Source: Weissella koreensis KCTC 3621
GTDB lineage: Bacteria > Bacillota > Bacilli > Lactobacillales > Lactobacillaceae
Length of the DNA stretch: 51,274 bases
Direction of reading: 5' to 3'
Assembly: GCF_000277645.1 (NCBI RefSeq)
Contig: NZ_AKGG01000016.1
Span: 256,980-308,253 of the forward strand
Part shown: in pieces, positions 42,948 through 51,274 of the stretch
How the letters are laid out: each line of letters starts with the position of its first letter
Position numbering within the stretch: position 1 is the stretch's first letter
Position numbers and translations under genes: made by a program
Notes under the pieces: generated by a model
Database searches by the model: none
What the model saw: the letters and a program-made list of their open reading frames with translations, nothing else
What the model was told of the DNA's origin: nothing

Positions 42948-43624
42948 ACCTTCATCCCCACATCGGTTTATTTCATTAATTTGAATGCTTTACTAATAAT
43001 TTGATAACAGTCACTTTATAAAAATAACTTTAGTCTCCAATATATTCAGAAACCACCTTATTTTTATTTAAAAAAATGGCTAGCCAAGGCTACCCAGATC
43101 AAAACATTTTTTATATTTAGTCTCTTACAGCCTTAATTATCCCTTTCAATGAAGATTACATAATAGCTTAAAGATTCGCTTTATACCCTCTTTTTTCAGT
43201 TCTTGGAATAATGATCAACCATATGATTTTTATTTATAATCATAAGACACACTTTTACCACTCATTAGTACCGTTTATTTTACACTTATAATATGCCATT
43301 GTTTCGTAATTTACTAGTTATGATTTTTATATTTAATTTTCTGCATTATTAATAGTCTTTTTTTCATATGGAACATATTATTTAATTAATAACCTAAAAT
43401 GACGTTAGTTGTAGATTTCATTTTCTAACTAAAAATTAACCCAATGAAAAAAGTATCTATATCTTCAATACCATTCAAATAAATTGAGTACACAATACTA
43501 GTATTTAGCACAAATTCATTAATCAAACCCAATAATCAATTTTGCCAGCTCAAAGGTTTATTTATATCGAAATAATTGAATATATTATTTTCAATCTTTC
43601 TGTTCAAAAAAACGTTTTCCCCCA
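42948..43624. other. Gene-free AT-rich region upstream of the second NmrA-like gene
   Basis: About 680 bases with no credible ORF on either strand. It lies between divergent genes and must include the ThrE promoter. I saw no tRNA, riboswitch or insertion-sequence end; it may hold decayed DNA. Confidence 0.4.
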
Positions 43625-43653
43625 TTGACACCGCTTTCAAAGCTAGTTATGAT
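43625..43653 (+). promoter_or_regulatory. Promoter of the NmrA-like/aldo-keto reductase operon with inner palindrome
   Basis: Perfect TTGACA (43625-43630) and TATGAT (43648-43653), 17 bp apart. GCTTT-C-AAAGC (43633-43643) lies in the spacer and is a candidate operator. Confidence 0.75.
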
Positions 43654-43703
43654 GAACTGATAGATTATATTACTATCTTTAAATAAGGAAAGGATCAAAT
43701 CTT

Positions 43704-44552
43704 ATGACAACTTATGCAATTACTAGTGTAACCGGCCGCTTTGGTCAGGTTGCAATTAAACAACTCAACCAACTTATTAACCCTGATGATCAAATTATTG
43801 GGCTAGCACGTAATGTTTCAAAAGCTAAAGCTATGGTTCCCGAAAACGTTATCGTTAAAAAAGGGGATTTCAATGAACATACTACCTTGCAAGAATCATT
43901 AGTTGGGGTAGATAAACTACTATTTATTTCATCACAACCGGGACAAGCTGTTAGTCGCAGTACCCAACACCTCAACGTGGTGAACGCAGCTAAAAAAGCC
44001 GGCGTTAAGTTCATCGCTTATACTAGTTTCCCACATGCTGACACTGCTAATACTCCCTTAGCTATGGATCATCAAAAAACAGAAAAGGCGCTGCTTGATT
44101 CTGGAATTAAAACTTCATTTTTACGCAATAACTGGTACTTAGAAAATGAACTTATGACTCTTAAAACTGCTGCTGATCAAAAAACATTCGTTGATGCAAC
44201 TAATAATCAACTCGTTGGATGGGCCCTAGAGAAAGAATATGCGCAAGCTGCTGCTGAAGTCTTAACATTGGCAGATCCCAAATCTATTTATGAATTATCA
44301 GGTTCTGCACGTACTTACACAGACCTCATCAATAATATGGATGCTAATATTAATGTAAAAGAAGCTTCCCTTAAACAACTTAGTTCTGAGCTAATTGCTG
44401 CTCATTATAATGAAGACCAGATTAACGGGATTATTTTTAATCAAACCCTTATCTCTGAAGGCGCTTTAGCTCAAACTTCATCAGATCTTACCGAATTATT
44501 AGGACACCCGCTAACCAATATAAAGGATGCCTTAAATCAACTATTAAATTAG
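43704..44552 (+). CDS. NmrA-like NAD(P)H-dependent reductase, QOR2 type
   Basis: Atypical SDR of 282 residues. The cofactor loop is ITSVTGRFGQVAIKQL; ARNVSKA, GDFNEHTTL and LLFISSQPGQAVSRSTQHLNVV are typical of QOR2 (quinone oxidoreductase 2). It begins behind GGAAAGGA and is followed 24 bases later by an aldo-keto reductase, so both belong to one transcript. Quinone or electrophile reduction is inferred from the family. It is only distantly similar to the NmrA-like protein at 36.3 kb. Confidence 0.9.
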   Translation: MTTYAITSVTGRFGQVAIKQLNQLINPDDQIIGLARNVSKAKAMVPENVIVKKGDFNEHTTLQESLVGVDKLLFISSQPGQAVSRSTQHLNVVNAAKKAGVKFIAYTSFPHADTANTPLAMDHQKTEKALLDSGIKTSFLRNNWYLENELMTLKTAADQKTFVDATNNQLVGWALEKEYAQAAAEVLTLADPKSIYELSGSARTYTDLINNMDANINVKEASLKQLSSELIAAHYNEDQINGIIFNQTLISEGALAQTSSDLTELLGHPLTNIKDALNQLLN

Positions 44553-44576
44553 TTATAAATTAAGGAGATAATTACC

Positions 44577-45578
44577 ATGTATCAAGCAGATCCTAATCGC
44601 TATCAAGAAATGGAATACCGTCGGACTGGGCATAGTGGCCTCATGTTGCCTGCACTTTCATTTGGATTATGGCATAATTTTGGTGAAAATAATAAATTTA
44701 ATAATATGCAACAATTAATTTTTACTGCATTTGATCATGGGATTACTCATTTTGATCTAGCCAATAATTATGGTCCTACTCCAGGCGCTGCTGAAATTAA
44801 TTTTGGTAAAATTTTACACCAAGACCTTAAAGACTATCGGGATCAATTAATTATTTCAACTAAAGCTGGTTATGAAATGTGGGATGGACCTTATGGAAAT
44901 TGGGGTAGCCGTAAATCGTTACTCAGCAGCCTTGATCAAAGTTTAAATCGTCTGCAATTGGATTATGTTGATATCTTTTATCATCATCGCATGGATCCTG
45001 AAACACCATTGGAAGAAACAATGTTAGCTTTGGCTCAAGCAGTAAAAAGTGGAAAAGCCTTATATGTCGGTCTTTCCAACTATGATGGTCCAACGTTGCA
45101 ACGGGCAACTGAACTTTTAGATGATTTAAAAGTTCCATTCATTATCAATCAGAATCGATATAATCTATTGGATCGCACAGTAGAAAAAAACGGGCTATTA
45201 AGCAGCGTTGATGATCTTCAAAAAGGTCTGATTACCTTTAGCCCACTTGCTCAAGGTCAATTAACTAATCGTTATCTCGATGGAATTCCTGCTGATAGTC
45301 GAATTGGTCATGATCCACGCTTTTTGAACGCTAAAATGTTAACATCAGACAAATTAGCTGCCATTCAAAAATTAAATACAATGGCAGTTGAGCATGGAAT
45401 TACTTTAGCTGAAATGTCACTAAAGTGGCTACTTCAAAAACCAGAAGTCACAAGTGTCTTAATCGGTTCAAGTAAACCCGACCAAATTATTGATAATATC
45501 GGCGTTTTAGCTATTGCTGATTTAACACCAGTAGAATTAGCAGAAATTGATCATATTTTAGCTCCTATTATTAAATAA
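44577..45578 (+). CDS. Aldo-keto reductase, YghZ-like
   Basis: NADPH-dependent aldo-keto reductase (AKR14-like), 333 residues, closely patterned on E. coli YghZ/Gpr, which reduces L-glyceraldehyde 3-phosphate and methylglyoxal. The TIM barrel shows FDLANNYGP (Asp, Tyr), STKAGYEMWDGPYG (Lys), IFYHHRMDPETPLEET (His), and the cofactor end SVLIGSSKPDQI. All four catalytic residues are present. The start is behind AAGGAG. It shares an operon with the NmrA-like reductase, pointing to detoxification of reactive carbonyls. Confidence 0.93.
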   Translation: MYQADPNRYQEMEYRRTGHSGLMLPALSFGLWHNFGENNKFNNMQQLIFTAFDHGITHFDLANNYGPTPGAAEINFGKILHQDLKDYRDQLIISTKAGYEMWDGPYGNWGSRKSLLSSLDQSLNRLQLDYVDIFYHHRMDPETPLEETMLALAQAVKSGKALYVGLSNYDGPTLQRATELLDDLKVPFIINQNRYNLLDRTVEKNGLLSSVDDLQKGLITFSPLAQGQLTNRYLDGIPADSRIGHDPRFLNAKMLTSDKLAAIQKLNTMAVEHGITLAEMSLKWLLQKPEVTSVLIGSSKPDQIIDNIGVLAIADLTPVELAEIDHILAPIIK

Positions 45579-45603
45579 TGGTTATCAAATTAAAAAACTT
45601 ACC

Positions 45604-45658
45604 TAAAACGTATTTTATCTAGTGAAGTATTAATCTTCATCGGATAAGGTATGTTTTT
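45604..45658 (+). terminator. Terminator of the NmrA-like/AKR operon
   Basis: A long imperfect stem, TTATC-GTGAAG against CTTCAT-GATAA with outer ACGTAT/GTATGT pairs, followed by six T. Confidence 0.75.
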
Positions 45659-45678
45659 TGATAAGTTCTAACATTTTT

Positions 45679-46326
45679 TTATATTTTAACGAATAAATTA
45701 ATAAATTTACTTCGAAAGGTTTTATTACTAAACATAATACCAAAACCTAATAACACGATTCCTAATATCATCCAGTTCATACCATGTGGTAACGTCAGGT
45801 GCCCAAAGAAATAGCCAATAGATGTAATAACTAAGGCCCAAGTTAGGCTAGAGCCTGCCGCCAAACCAATATATGATTTAAAATCCAATCCCAAACGATG
45901 CACAGTCAAAGGGACTAGCGTTCGTACGAATGGAACAAATCGACCAGCAAAGACAAATAGAAACCAGCGTCGGTGATTAAAGTGATATGTTAAATTTTGA
46001 AAAATCGGTCCATTTATATGTCGTTCAACATAACCAATTCGACTAACTTGGCGTACTAGCCATGCTCCAAAATAGTAGTTAATTGCATCACCTATCCATG
46101 ATGCAATCGCAAAGACAGTGATTAACATCAATAATTCACCAATATTATGATGAATTCCGGCGATGCTTCCAGCTGTAATTAAAATTGTGTCTCCTGGGAT
46201 AAATCCGGCAAAAATTGCCCCAGTCTCTACTAATATTAGAATAAAAAGAATTGAAAATTCAATCCAAGTGAATGTACCTCGGACCGCCATCATCTGATTA
46301 AACCAGTCGAGTAAGTTATTTGTCAT
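45679..46326 (-). CDS. DedA family membrane protein
   Basis: Polytopic membrane protein of 215 residues, about five helices. DedA motifs are present: FAGFIPGDTILITAGSIAG with the acidic residue, and FAGRFVPFVRTLVPLTVHRLGLD with the two essential-type Arg. Members act in proton-motive-force and lipid-carrier (C55-P or phosphatidylethanolamine) flipping; which applies here is unknown. It starts behind GAGGTG, divergent from the YczE-like gene. Confidence 0.92.
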   Translation of the reverse strand: MTNNLLDWFNQMMAVRGTFTWIEFSILFILILVETGAIFAGFIPGDTILITAGSIAGIHHNIGELLMLITVFAIASWIGDAINYYFGAWLVRQVSRIGYVERHINGPIFQNLTYHFNHRRWFLFVFAGRFVPFVRTLVPLTVHRLGLDFKSYIGLAAGSSLTWALVITSIGYFFGHLTLPHGMNWMILGIVLLGFGIMFSNKTFRSKFINLFVKI

Positions 46327-46420
46327 CAGAAATGCACCTCAATTCTGGCAATTTCCTTTTATTATAATGCTAATAGGTTAAAATTAAATTAAATATGTTT
46401 TCCGAGGTGTATTAATAACT

Positions 46421-47089
46421 ATGTATATTACAAATAATGAGACTAGGCCTTTGAAGGGGTCTGAAACAATTATTTTTTTATTGTTAGGTTTATTTTTTAA
46501 TGGCTTGGGCAATGGTTTAGCAGTGGCTACTAATATGGGATCAGCCGCTTGGACCGCTGCTGCCACTAACTTACAATCCTTCACTGCTATCCCCAAAGGC
46601 TATTTTTTGTTTACTTTTGGAATTCTAGCAGCACTAACTTTAATTGCTTTAACTAAACAAATATCTTGGCCTCACCTTTTAGGCAATTTAATTTTTGTAA
46701 GTTGTTTTAGCTATCTAGTTAACTTTTCTAGTCAAATTTTTGCGCCAGTCATTGACGCCCCCCTCTGGCTCAGAATTATCATCGACTTAATCTCTATTGT
46801 CATGGTCGGGACAGGAGTTTCAATCACCATGCGGGTAAATGTTATTACTCATCCCCTCGATGATTTAGTTCTTTATACCCGTTTTAAGTATCTACACGGG
46901 AATGTGTTTTTGGCACAAGTAATTAATTTCACCCTTCCAATCCTAATGTCTCTCTTAATTTGGTACATATCTGGGACTATTAAATCAGTGAATTTAGGAA
47001 CATTAATTTCATTTTTTGGACAGGGAATTGTCATCGGTTGGGCTGACACCCATATGATTAAGCATCTAACTTTTAGAAAACATTTTTAA
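46421..47089 (+). CDS. YczE/YitT-like membrane protein
   Basis: Membrane protein of 222 residues with five or six helices. LFFNGLGNGLAVATNMGSAAWTA at the N-terminus and GTGVSITMRVNVITHPLDDLVL resemble the YczE/YyaS/YitT (DUF6198) group. The function is unknown; YczE has been linked to lipopeptide production in Bacillus (established for one member only). Start follows GAGGTG at 11 bases. Monocistronic, ending at a bidirectional terminator. Confidence 0.82.
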   Translation: MYITNNETRPLKGSETIIFLLLGLFFNGLGNGLAVATNMGSAAWTAAATNLQSFTAIPKGYFLFTFGILAALTLIALTKQISWPHLLGNLIFVSCFSYLVNFSSQIFAPVIDAPLWLRIIIDLISIVMVGTGVSITMRVNVITHPLDDLVLYTRFKYLHGNVFLAQVINFTLPILMSLLIWYISGTIKSVNLGTLISFFGQGIVIGWADTHMIKHLTFRKHF

Positions 47090-47110
47090 AAACCGCAAAC
47101 AAATCAGCAT

Positions 47111-47150
47111 AATAAAGCCGAGTTAGTTTTCAATCTAACTCGGCTTTATT
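47111..47150. terminator. Bidirectional terminator between the YczE-like gene and rnhA
   Basis: AATAAAGCCGAGTTAG and CTAACTCGGCTTTATT form a perfect 16-bp stem with an 8-base loop, between convergent genes. Confidence 0.93.
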
Positions 47151-47163
47151 TTATTAATTTAAT

Positions 47164-47862
47164 TTACTGTAATTGATCCATTGCGTCATTTAGCAATTGA
47201 TCTACTAATACATTCCCAGCACTAGTTGCATGACCCTTAACCCAAATAAATTCCAAACGTTGGGCGATCGGTTGAATTAATTGATCCACCTGTTGCCACA
47301 ACTCTAAATTCGCAATTTGGCCGCTACTTTTCTTCCAACCGGCTACCTTCCAGTTGTACATCCAATTAGTGGCAGTATCCAAAACATATTTTGAATCACT
47401 CACAATTACGACCGGTATAGCTGTTTTTTGGGCTTGTTGTAAACCATGAATCAATGCTAGTATTTCCATTTCATTATTGGTACGACCAAAAAAGGCTCCC
47501 GCATCCTTAAACAAAGGATTTTTTAAATCGTTTCCTTGATAAATAGCCAAAGCCCATGCGGCTTTATCTGTCGCCTTGACGTGTCCACCGGAAACATTAC
47601 CAGTATTGCGACTACCACCATCTGTAAATAAATAATATTTTTCTGGATTTGTTTCAAACTGGCCATCATAGGCAATCGTATATTGTCTTGAACTTAAATC
47701 TTGTCCTGCTTTTTGTTCCTCAAACCAAGTTTTAGCCTCAGTAGCTGTTGTAAAGCCTTTATAACGAGGTGCTGGTTTGGTTTGTGTGTACTTCTGTACA
47801 ATACTCCAAGGCTTTGTATAAAGCCCCTCATATTGATTACCGATAATCGCATACGTTTTCAA
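47164..47862 (-). CDS. rnhA: Ribonuclease HI with N-terminal hybrid-binding domain
   Basis: Cleaves RNA in RNA-DNA hybrids, 232 residues. An N-terminal viroplasmin-like domain (YAIIGNQYEGLYTKPWSIV to TEAKTWFEEQ, about 4-47) binds the hybrid. The catalytic domain carries Asp in LFTDGGSRNTG, Glu in NNEMEILALIHG, Asp in IVSDSKYVLD and Asp in GNVLVDQLLNDA, so all four catalytic acids are present. AGGAG lies 8 bases before a TTG at 47862, which is the preferred start; the ATG six codons upstream has no Shine-Dalgarno site. It follows the HAD phosphatase by about 20 bases. Confidence 0.9.
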   Translation of the reverse strand: MKTYAIIGNQYEGLYTKPWSIVQKYTQTKPAPRYKGFTTATEAKTWFEEQKAGQDLSSRQYTIAYDGQFETNPEKYYLFTDGGSRNTGNVSGGHVKATDKAAWALAIYQGNDLKNPLFKDAGAFFGRTNNEMEILALIHGLQQAQKTAIPVVIVSDSKYVLDTATNWMYNWKVAGWKKSSGQIANLELWQQVDQLIQPIAQRLEFIWVKGHATSAGNVLVDQLLNDAMDQLQ

Positions 47863-47882
47863 TTTTAAAGCTCCTATCATCT

Positions 47883-48707
47883 CTACTTATTAGTCTGTTT
47901 CTTTTGTAAATACTTTTCAATTGTCTTGATAACACCTGAATGCTGATTATCAGCCATCGCTGGTGGAAATTGTTCAACAATCACTGGATCTCCATTCGAC
48001 ATGGCATAAGGCATTTGGGCTATTTTCAACATCTCCAAATCATTCAATCCATCACCAAATGCCATGATCCAGGGCTGATCTTGCTGGTAATATTGGGCTA
48101 AAATTTGAAGTCCTTGAGCTTTATTGACCGTCGCAGCAATAACATCAATTGATCCATAACCTGATGTTGTAACATAGACTGACGATCCTACTTGATTTTG
48201 AATAAGCTCAATCAATGCTGGGACAGCCTGTGTTTCAACCCCAAAAGTTAATTTAACAATCCTATCATGAATTTCATTGACCTGCTCCACGAAATAACTT
48301 ACTTGGTCCTCACGCTGAAAAGTATTTTTTTGATGGTTTAAATTTCGATGTTTTCTCAACATAAACTTATGATTCAAGCCGACAAAAATAACCCCTTTTT
48401 CAAGATGCATTTTTGAAATAACCTGCATAACTTTTTCCATAATTATAATTGGTATTACAGCTTCCTGTAATACTGTACCATTCGCTGCAATCACTACGGC
48501 CCCATTATTAGCCACAATATCAACTTGGCCCCAGACTGGTGCGAAACTTTTTTTTAACATGATCATATCACGACCTGTTGCCAGTACAAAATGATTATCT
48601 TGAGAATTAATTATTTGAACTAATGTTTTGAATCGATCCACATCATACTCTCTTTGATTATCAAAAAACGTTCCATCTAAGTCACTTGCAAAAAAATCAC
48701 CAGCCAT
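47883..48707 (-). CDS. Cof-type HAD-IIB sugar-phosphatase-like hydrolase
   Basis: HAD-superfamily phosphatase, 274 residues. Motif I is ASDLDGTFFDN, motif II near LATGRD, motif III includes Lys in NKAQGLQ, and motif IV is FGDGLNDLEML. The IIB-type cap domain lies between (about 85-190). The substrate is probably a phosphorylated metabolite or FMN/sugar phosphate; not predictable. AGGAGG is 7 bases before ATG 48707 and 4 before ATG 48710. It is upstream of rnhA in a likely operon and 31 bases after trkH. Confidence 0.9.
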   Translation of the reverse strand: MAGDFFASDLDGTFFDNQREYDVDRFKTLVQIINSQDNHFVLATGRDMIMLKKSFAPVWGQVDIVANNGAVVIAANGTVLQEAVIPIIIMEKVMQVISKMHLEKGVIFVGLNHKFMLRKHRNLNHQKNTFQREDQVSYFVEQVNEIHDRIVKLTFGVETQAVPALIELIQNQVGSSVYVTTSGYGSIDVIAATVNKAQGLQILAQYYQQDQPWIMAFGDGLNDLEMLKIAQMPYAMSNGDPVIVEQFPPAMADNQHSGVIKTIEKYLQKKQTNK

Positions 48708-48741
48708 CATCCAGCCTCCTTTTCATGTTAAAATATCGAAA

Positions 48742-50085
48742 TTATCCAATTAAGACTTCTTCTTCTGGGTATTCAATATGTGTATCTTGAGCATGAACAT
48801 TCAATACTGAAAACATAACAGTGTACAGACCGACTCGACCAATAAACATAACCGTCATAATAATGACTTTCCCCACACTAGAAAGATTTGGGGTCAGTCC
48901 TAACGTTAGTCCAGCCGTTGAGAAAGCAGATACCACCTCAAAGACGTAATATTCGGTTCCCCGACCCTTAGGCAAGGTTTCTGTGATACTAAGGAAAAAC
49001 GATGCTAAGAAAATAAAAATAATCGCCACAATTGCCAACATTAAGGCCTTATTAACGGTCTTTTTTGAAAACTGACGATCCCTAAATCGAACCGATTCTT
49101 GCCCCCGCAAGGAAGCCCAAACCTGTGCTATTAAAATTCCTGCCGTTGTCGTTTTGATTCCCCCAGAAGTTGATCCAGGAGTCCCACCAATGAACATCAA
49201 AAAGACAAACGTCATAAAGCCGGCATTTGAAATTGTATTCATTGGTACAATTTCAAATCCTGCCGTTCGTGGAGTGATAGCAACAAACAAGGTATCAATA
49301 ATCTGGTTAAACCATCCATTTGCTTGGCTAAAAGTTCCCGTTAGTGTATCTGAGATCAAGAATCCAACAAATCCGATCCCAATAAGCCACGCTGAAACTG
49401 TCAACGTCAAACGAGTGTGTAAACTAAAATTATGTCTTTTCCGTTTTGAAATGATATCTCGCCAAACTAAGAATCCTAATGATCCCGCTAAAATCAATAA
49501 CATCGTTACAATTAAGACGTATGAGTCACTTTTAAATTGACCAAAAGGAGCATCGAAAAAGACAAATCCGGCATTAGCGAAGGCTGAAATCGAATGAGCA
49601 ATGGAATAATAAATTCCCTTCATCCACCCAAATCGAGGAATAAAATCAAACGCTAGTAATACAGCCCCTAACGCTTGAATTATAGTTGATAAACGTAAAA
49701 TATATTCAAGAATTGAGTGTACGTCTGAAAAGCTTTTTAAATTTAGGGCCTGCTGTGCAAGCATTCGTGATCGCAAATCCAATCGTCTTCCAGTCAAAGT
49801 AATTAATAATACCGCAAATGTCATAAATCCCAACGCCCCTACTTCAATCATCATTAAAATGATGATTTGTCCAGGCAGAGTCCACGTAGTAGCAGTTGGT
49901 AATGTATTTAGTCCCGTAATAGTCGTCGCTGAAACAGCAGTAAAAATGGCGTCAATCAATGGCACATGCGTATGAGAATGATGCATCCACGGCAGAGTTA
50001 ACAATAGGCTCCCCATAAAAATAATTAATAAGAAACCCAATGTTAAAATTTGTGGTGGGGTCATTTTTTTAGCAATTTTTTTCAT
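48742..50085 (-). CDS. ktrB: Potassium uptake protein TrkH/KtrB
   Basis: Ion-translocating subunit of a Ktr/Trk K+ uptake system, 447 residues, four M1-P-M2 units. Filter glycines are visible in TTITGLNTLPT, SAFANAGFVFF, TPRTAGFEI and SAFSTAGLTLG. It requires a cytosolic KtrA-type RCK subunit, which is not in the window. KtrB is favoured over TrkH by length and Firmicutes context. The ribosome site is weak. The gene is divergent from rlmH across a 694-base gap. Confidence 0.92.
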   Translation of the reverse strand: MKKIAKKMTPPQILTLGFLLIIFMGSLLLTLPWMHHSHTHVPLIDAIFTAVSATTITGLNTLPTATTWTLPGQIIILMMIEVGALGFMTFAVLLITLTGRRLDLRSRMLAQQALNLKSFSDVHSILEYILRLSTIIQALGAVLLAFDFIPRFGWMKGIYYSIAHSISAFANAGFVFFDAPFGQFKSDSYVLIVTMLLILAGSLGFLVWRDIISKRKRHNFSLHTRLTLTVSAWLIGIGFVGFLISDTLTGTFSQANGWFNQIIDTLFVAITPRTAGFEIVPMNTISNAGFMTFVFLMFIGGTPGSTSGGIKTTTAGILIAQVWASLRGQESVRFRDRQFSKKTVNKALMLAIVAIIFIFLASFFLSITETLPKGRGTEYYVFEVVSAFSTAGLTLGLTPNLSSVGKVIIMTVMFIGRVGLYTVMFSVLNVHAQDTHIEYPEEEVLIG

Positions 50086-50779
50086 TTTCCATACCCGTTT
50101 CTAAATTTATCCTGTTCACCTAAAATTATAACCTAATTCCTTTATTCTAGCTCTTTGTTAATAAATTGTGTAAAACTTTAAACTTTAGTTATCCCCACCT
50201 GTGTATAAACTGTTAATAACTGTCGATAGTTTTCAACAATTTATATTTTTAACGTGTATAATTGTGTTTTTATGTCAAATAAAGCAATATACTTTCTTTT
50301 TATAAATCCTTTTATGAAGCCATCTAAATCTTGATTGTATTTTATAATAGAGATGTTAAAAACCACATTGCTAATTTTATTTAATTCAATTTTAATGTTT
50401 TTTAATACTGTTAATAAAATGTTCAAATTTAAATATTAGATACCGCTTACAACGTTAAAACACGTTCTTTTATACTTAATATGTTAATATCGTTCGTCTT
50501 TTTATAAAGGCTATTATATTAATGCACATATTAATGATTAAATTTAACTTTATTAACCTTTACAAAGGTTGTTATAATAGGCTTAAAATAACTTTTCCAC
50601 AGAGTTACTAACAACTGTGGATAATCATTAAAAGGTTTAAATTAACAAGCTATAAACCGTGTTATAATTGAAAACAATGTAAAAAACATACAATATTTAT
50701 GTGTGTAAAAGTAACAAATCAACTTCTCTACAGAATATACCATCTTAAGGTTTAAATTGATTAGAAAGCGTAAAAATAT
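50086..50779. other. AT-rich intergenic region with DnaA-box-like repeats
   Basis: Very AT-rich, with no credible gene. A perfect DnaA box TGTGGATAA is at 50616-50624 and TTTTCCACA (one mismatch) at 50593-50601. A second cluster has TTATCCCCA (50189-50197, one mismatch), TGTGTATAA (50200-50208, one mismatch), TGTTAATAA (50211-50219, two mismatches) and TGTCGATAG (50221-50229), spaced 10-11 bases apart. TGTTAATAA recurs at 50409-50417. It could be a DnaA-binding or origin-related region, or a DnaA-regulated promoter; dnaA itself is not in the window. Confidence 0.5.
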
Positions 50780-51259
50780 ATGAACATCAAAATTATCACA
50801 GTGGGAAAATTAAAAGAGCAATTTCTTAAAGATGGAATTGCTGAATATGCCAAACGTTTATCAAAATTTGCCAAATTTAATATTATTGAAGTTCAGGATG
50901 AAAAAGCACCTGAACAATTGTCAGAAACGCAAATGCAACAAGTCATGGCAAAAGAGGGTGAACGAATTCTTAGCAAAATTAAAGACAAGGAATATGTTTT
51001 TGTCCTCGCTATCAAAGGAAAGGAACGAACTTCTGAAGCTTTAGCTCATGAAATAGATCAATTAGCTGTTACTGGACACTCCGATATAACTTTTGTAATT
51101 GGTGGTTCTTTGGGAACTGATCCATCAGTCAATCAACGCGCCAATACTCTAATTAGTTTTGGTAAATTTACCCTTCCACACCAGTTGATGCGCTTAGTAT
51201 TAACTGAACAAATTTACCGCTCATTTATGATTAATATTGGATCCCCTTACCATAAATAA
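50780..51259 (+). CDS. rlmH: 23S rRNA (pseudouridine-1915-N3) methyltransferase
   Basis: SPOUT-family methylase acting on the assembled 70S ribosome, 159 residues, complete. Hallmarks are [61 protein letters not shown] (SAM-binding knot) and [28 protein letters not shown], the invariant ending. The gene often lies near the replication origin in Firmicutes and streptococci. The ribosome site is weak (GAAAG about 12 bases before ATG). Confidence 0.97.
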   Translation: MNIKIITVGKLKEQFLKDGIAEYAKRLSKFAKFNIIEVQDEKAPEQLSETQMQQVMAKEGERILSKIKDKEYVFVLAIKGKERTSEALAHEIDQLAVTGHSDITFVIGGSLGTDPSVNQRANTLISFGKFTLPHQLMRLVLTEQIYRSFMINIGSPYHK

Positions 51260-51274
51260 CTGCGTCTTTTTCTG

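Noticed and set aside
50241..50426. 61-codon minus-strand frame in the ktrB-rlmH gap
   Set aside because: It is I/K/N-rich, starts without a Shine-Dalgarno site and lies in a region better explained as AT-rich regulatory or origin-like DNA.
1..51274. CRISPR arrays, toxin-antitoxin modules, restriction systems or prophage
   Set aside because: No regularly spaced repeats, nuclease or helicase genes, integrases or phage structural genes were found on reading both strands.

Overview
The window looks like a piece of an AT-rich Lactobacillaceae (lactic acid bacterium) chromosome. The evidence is the block rsmG-parA-parB-DUF951-ychF-DUF1129, strong AGGAGG-type Shine-Dalgarno sites, short tRNA spacing, an FMN-riboswitch-controlled RibU, an AdcR-type zinc operon, and many small oxidoreductase/regulator pairs. 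The genus cannot be fixed from sequence alone. The chromosome-partitioning genes, a parS site and rlmH suggest proximity to the replication origin; the long minus-strand run on the left is what one expects if the origin lies to the right.

Layout. 1-3.4 kb: 5' part of a giant Cna-B repeat surface adhesin (minus strand, running off the window). 3.9-13.1 kb: YbiT-type ABC-F ATPase, zinc-uptake operon adcR-adcA-adcC-adcB behind two AdcR boxes, OatA-type O-acetyltransferase, a DUF975 membrane protein and a POT peptide transporter. 13.3-14.6 kb: divergent MerR regulator and SDR reductase. 14.8-15.9 kb: tRNA-Gln, tRNA-Tyr and a metallophosphoesterase. 16.0-22.4 kb: one tight minus-strand run, rsmG-parA-parB-DUF951-ychF-DUF1129-response regulator-histidine kinase, with parS just upstream. 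22.7-31.5 kb: dihydrouridine synthase, esterase, AI-2E permease, acylphosphatase, PEBP protein, TetR, a second SDR/MerR pair and an RlmD/RumA-type rRNA methylase. 31.5-36.0 kb: ribU with FMN riboswitch, guaA and a CLC-family channel. 36.3-45.6 kb: NmrA-like reductase with Rrf2 regulator, decayed MarR remnant, MarR/MFS efflux pair, M20 peptidase, split ThrE exporter, second NmrA-like reductase with an aldo-keto reductase. 45.7-51.3 kb: DedA, YczE-like protein, RNase HI, Cof-type HAD phosphatase, TrkH/KtrB, a gene-free region with DnaA-box-like repeats, and rlmH.

How the parts work together. The left and centre are housekeeping (zinc homeostasis, envelope modification, chromosome segregation, RNA modification). 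Between about 13 and 46 kb lie at least five NAD(P)H-dependent reductases (two classical SDRs, two NmrA-like, one AKR), several with a dedicated local regulator (two MerR, one Rrf2) and a MarR-controlled efflux pump. This fits a distributed electrophile/redox/drug response. Both MerR/SDR pairs show the textbook MerR signature: an inverted repeat inside a 19-bp promoter spacer reading into the reductase.

No CRISPR array, prophage, intact insertion sequence, rRNA operon or recognisable anti-phage system was seen. The best candidates for a second look are the twin MerR/SDR circuits, the DnaA-box-like cluster before rlmH, an RlmD homologue without iron-sulfur cysteines, an ABC-F protein with one degenerate ATP site, and an AdcR homologue with altered metal ligands.
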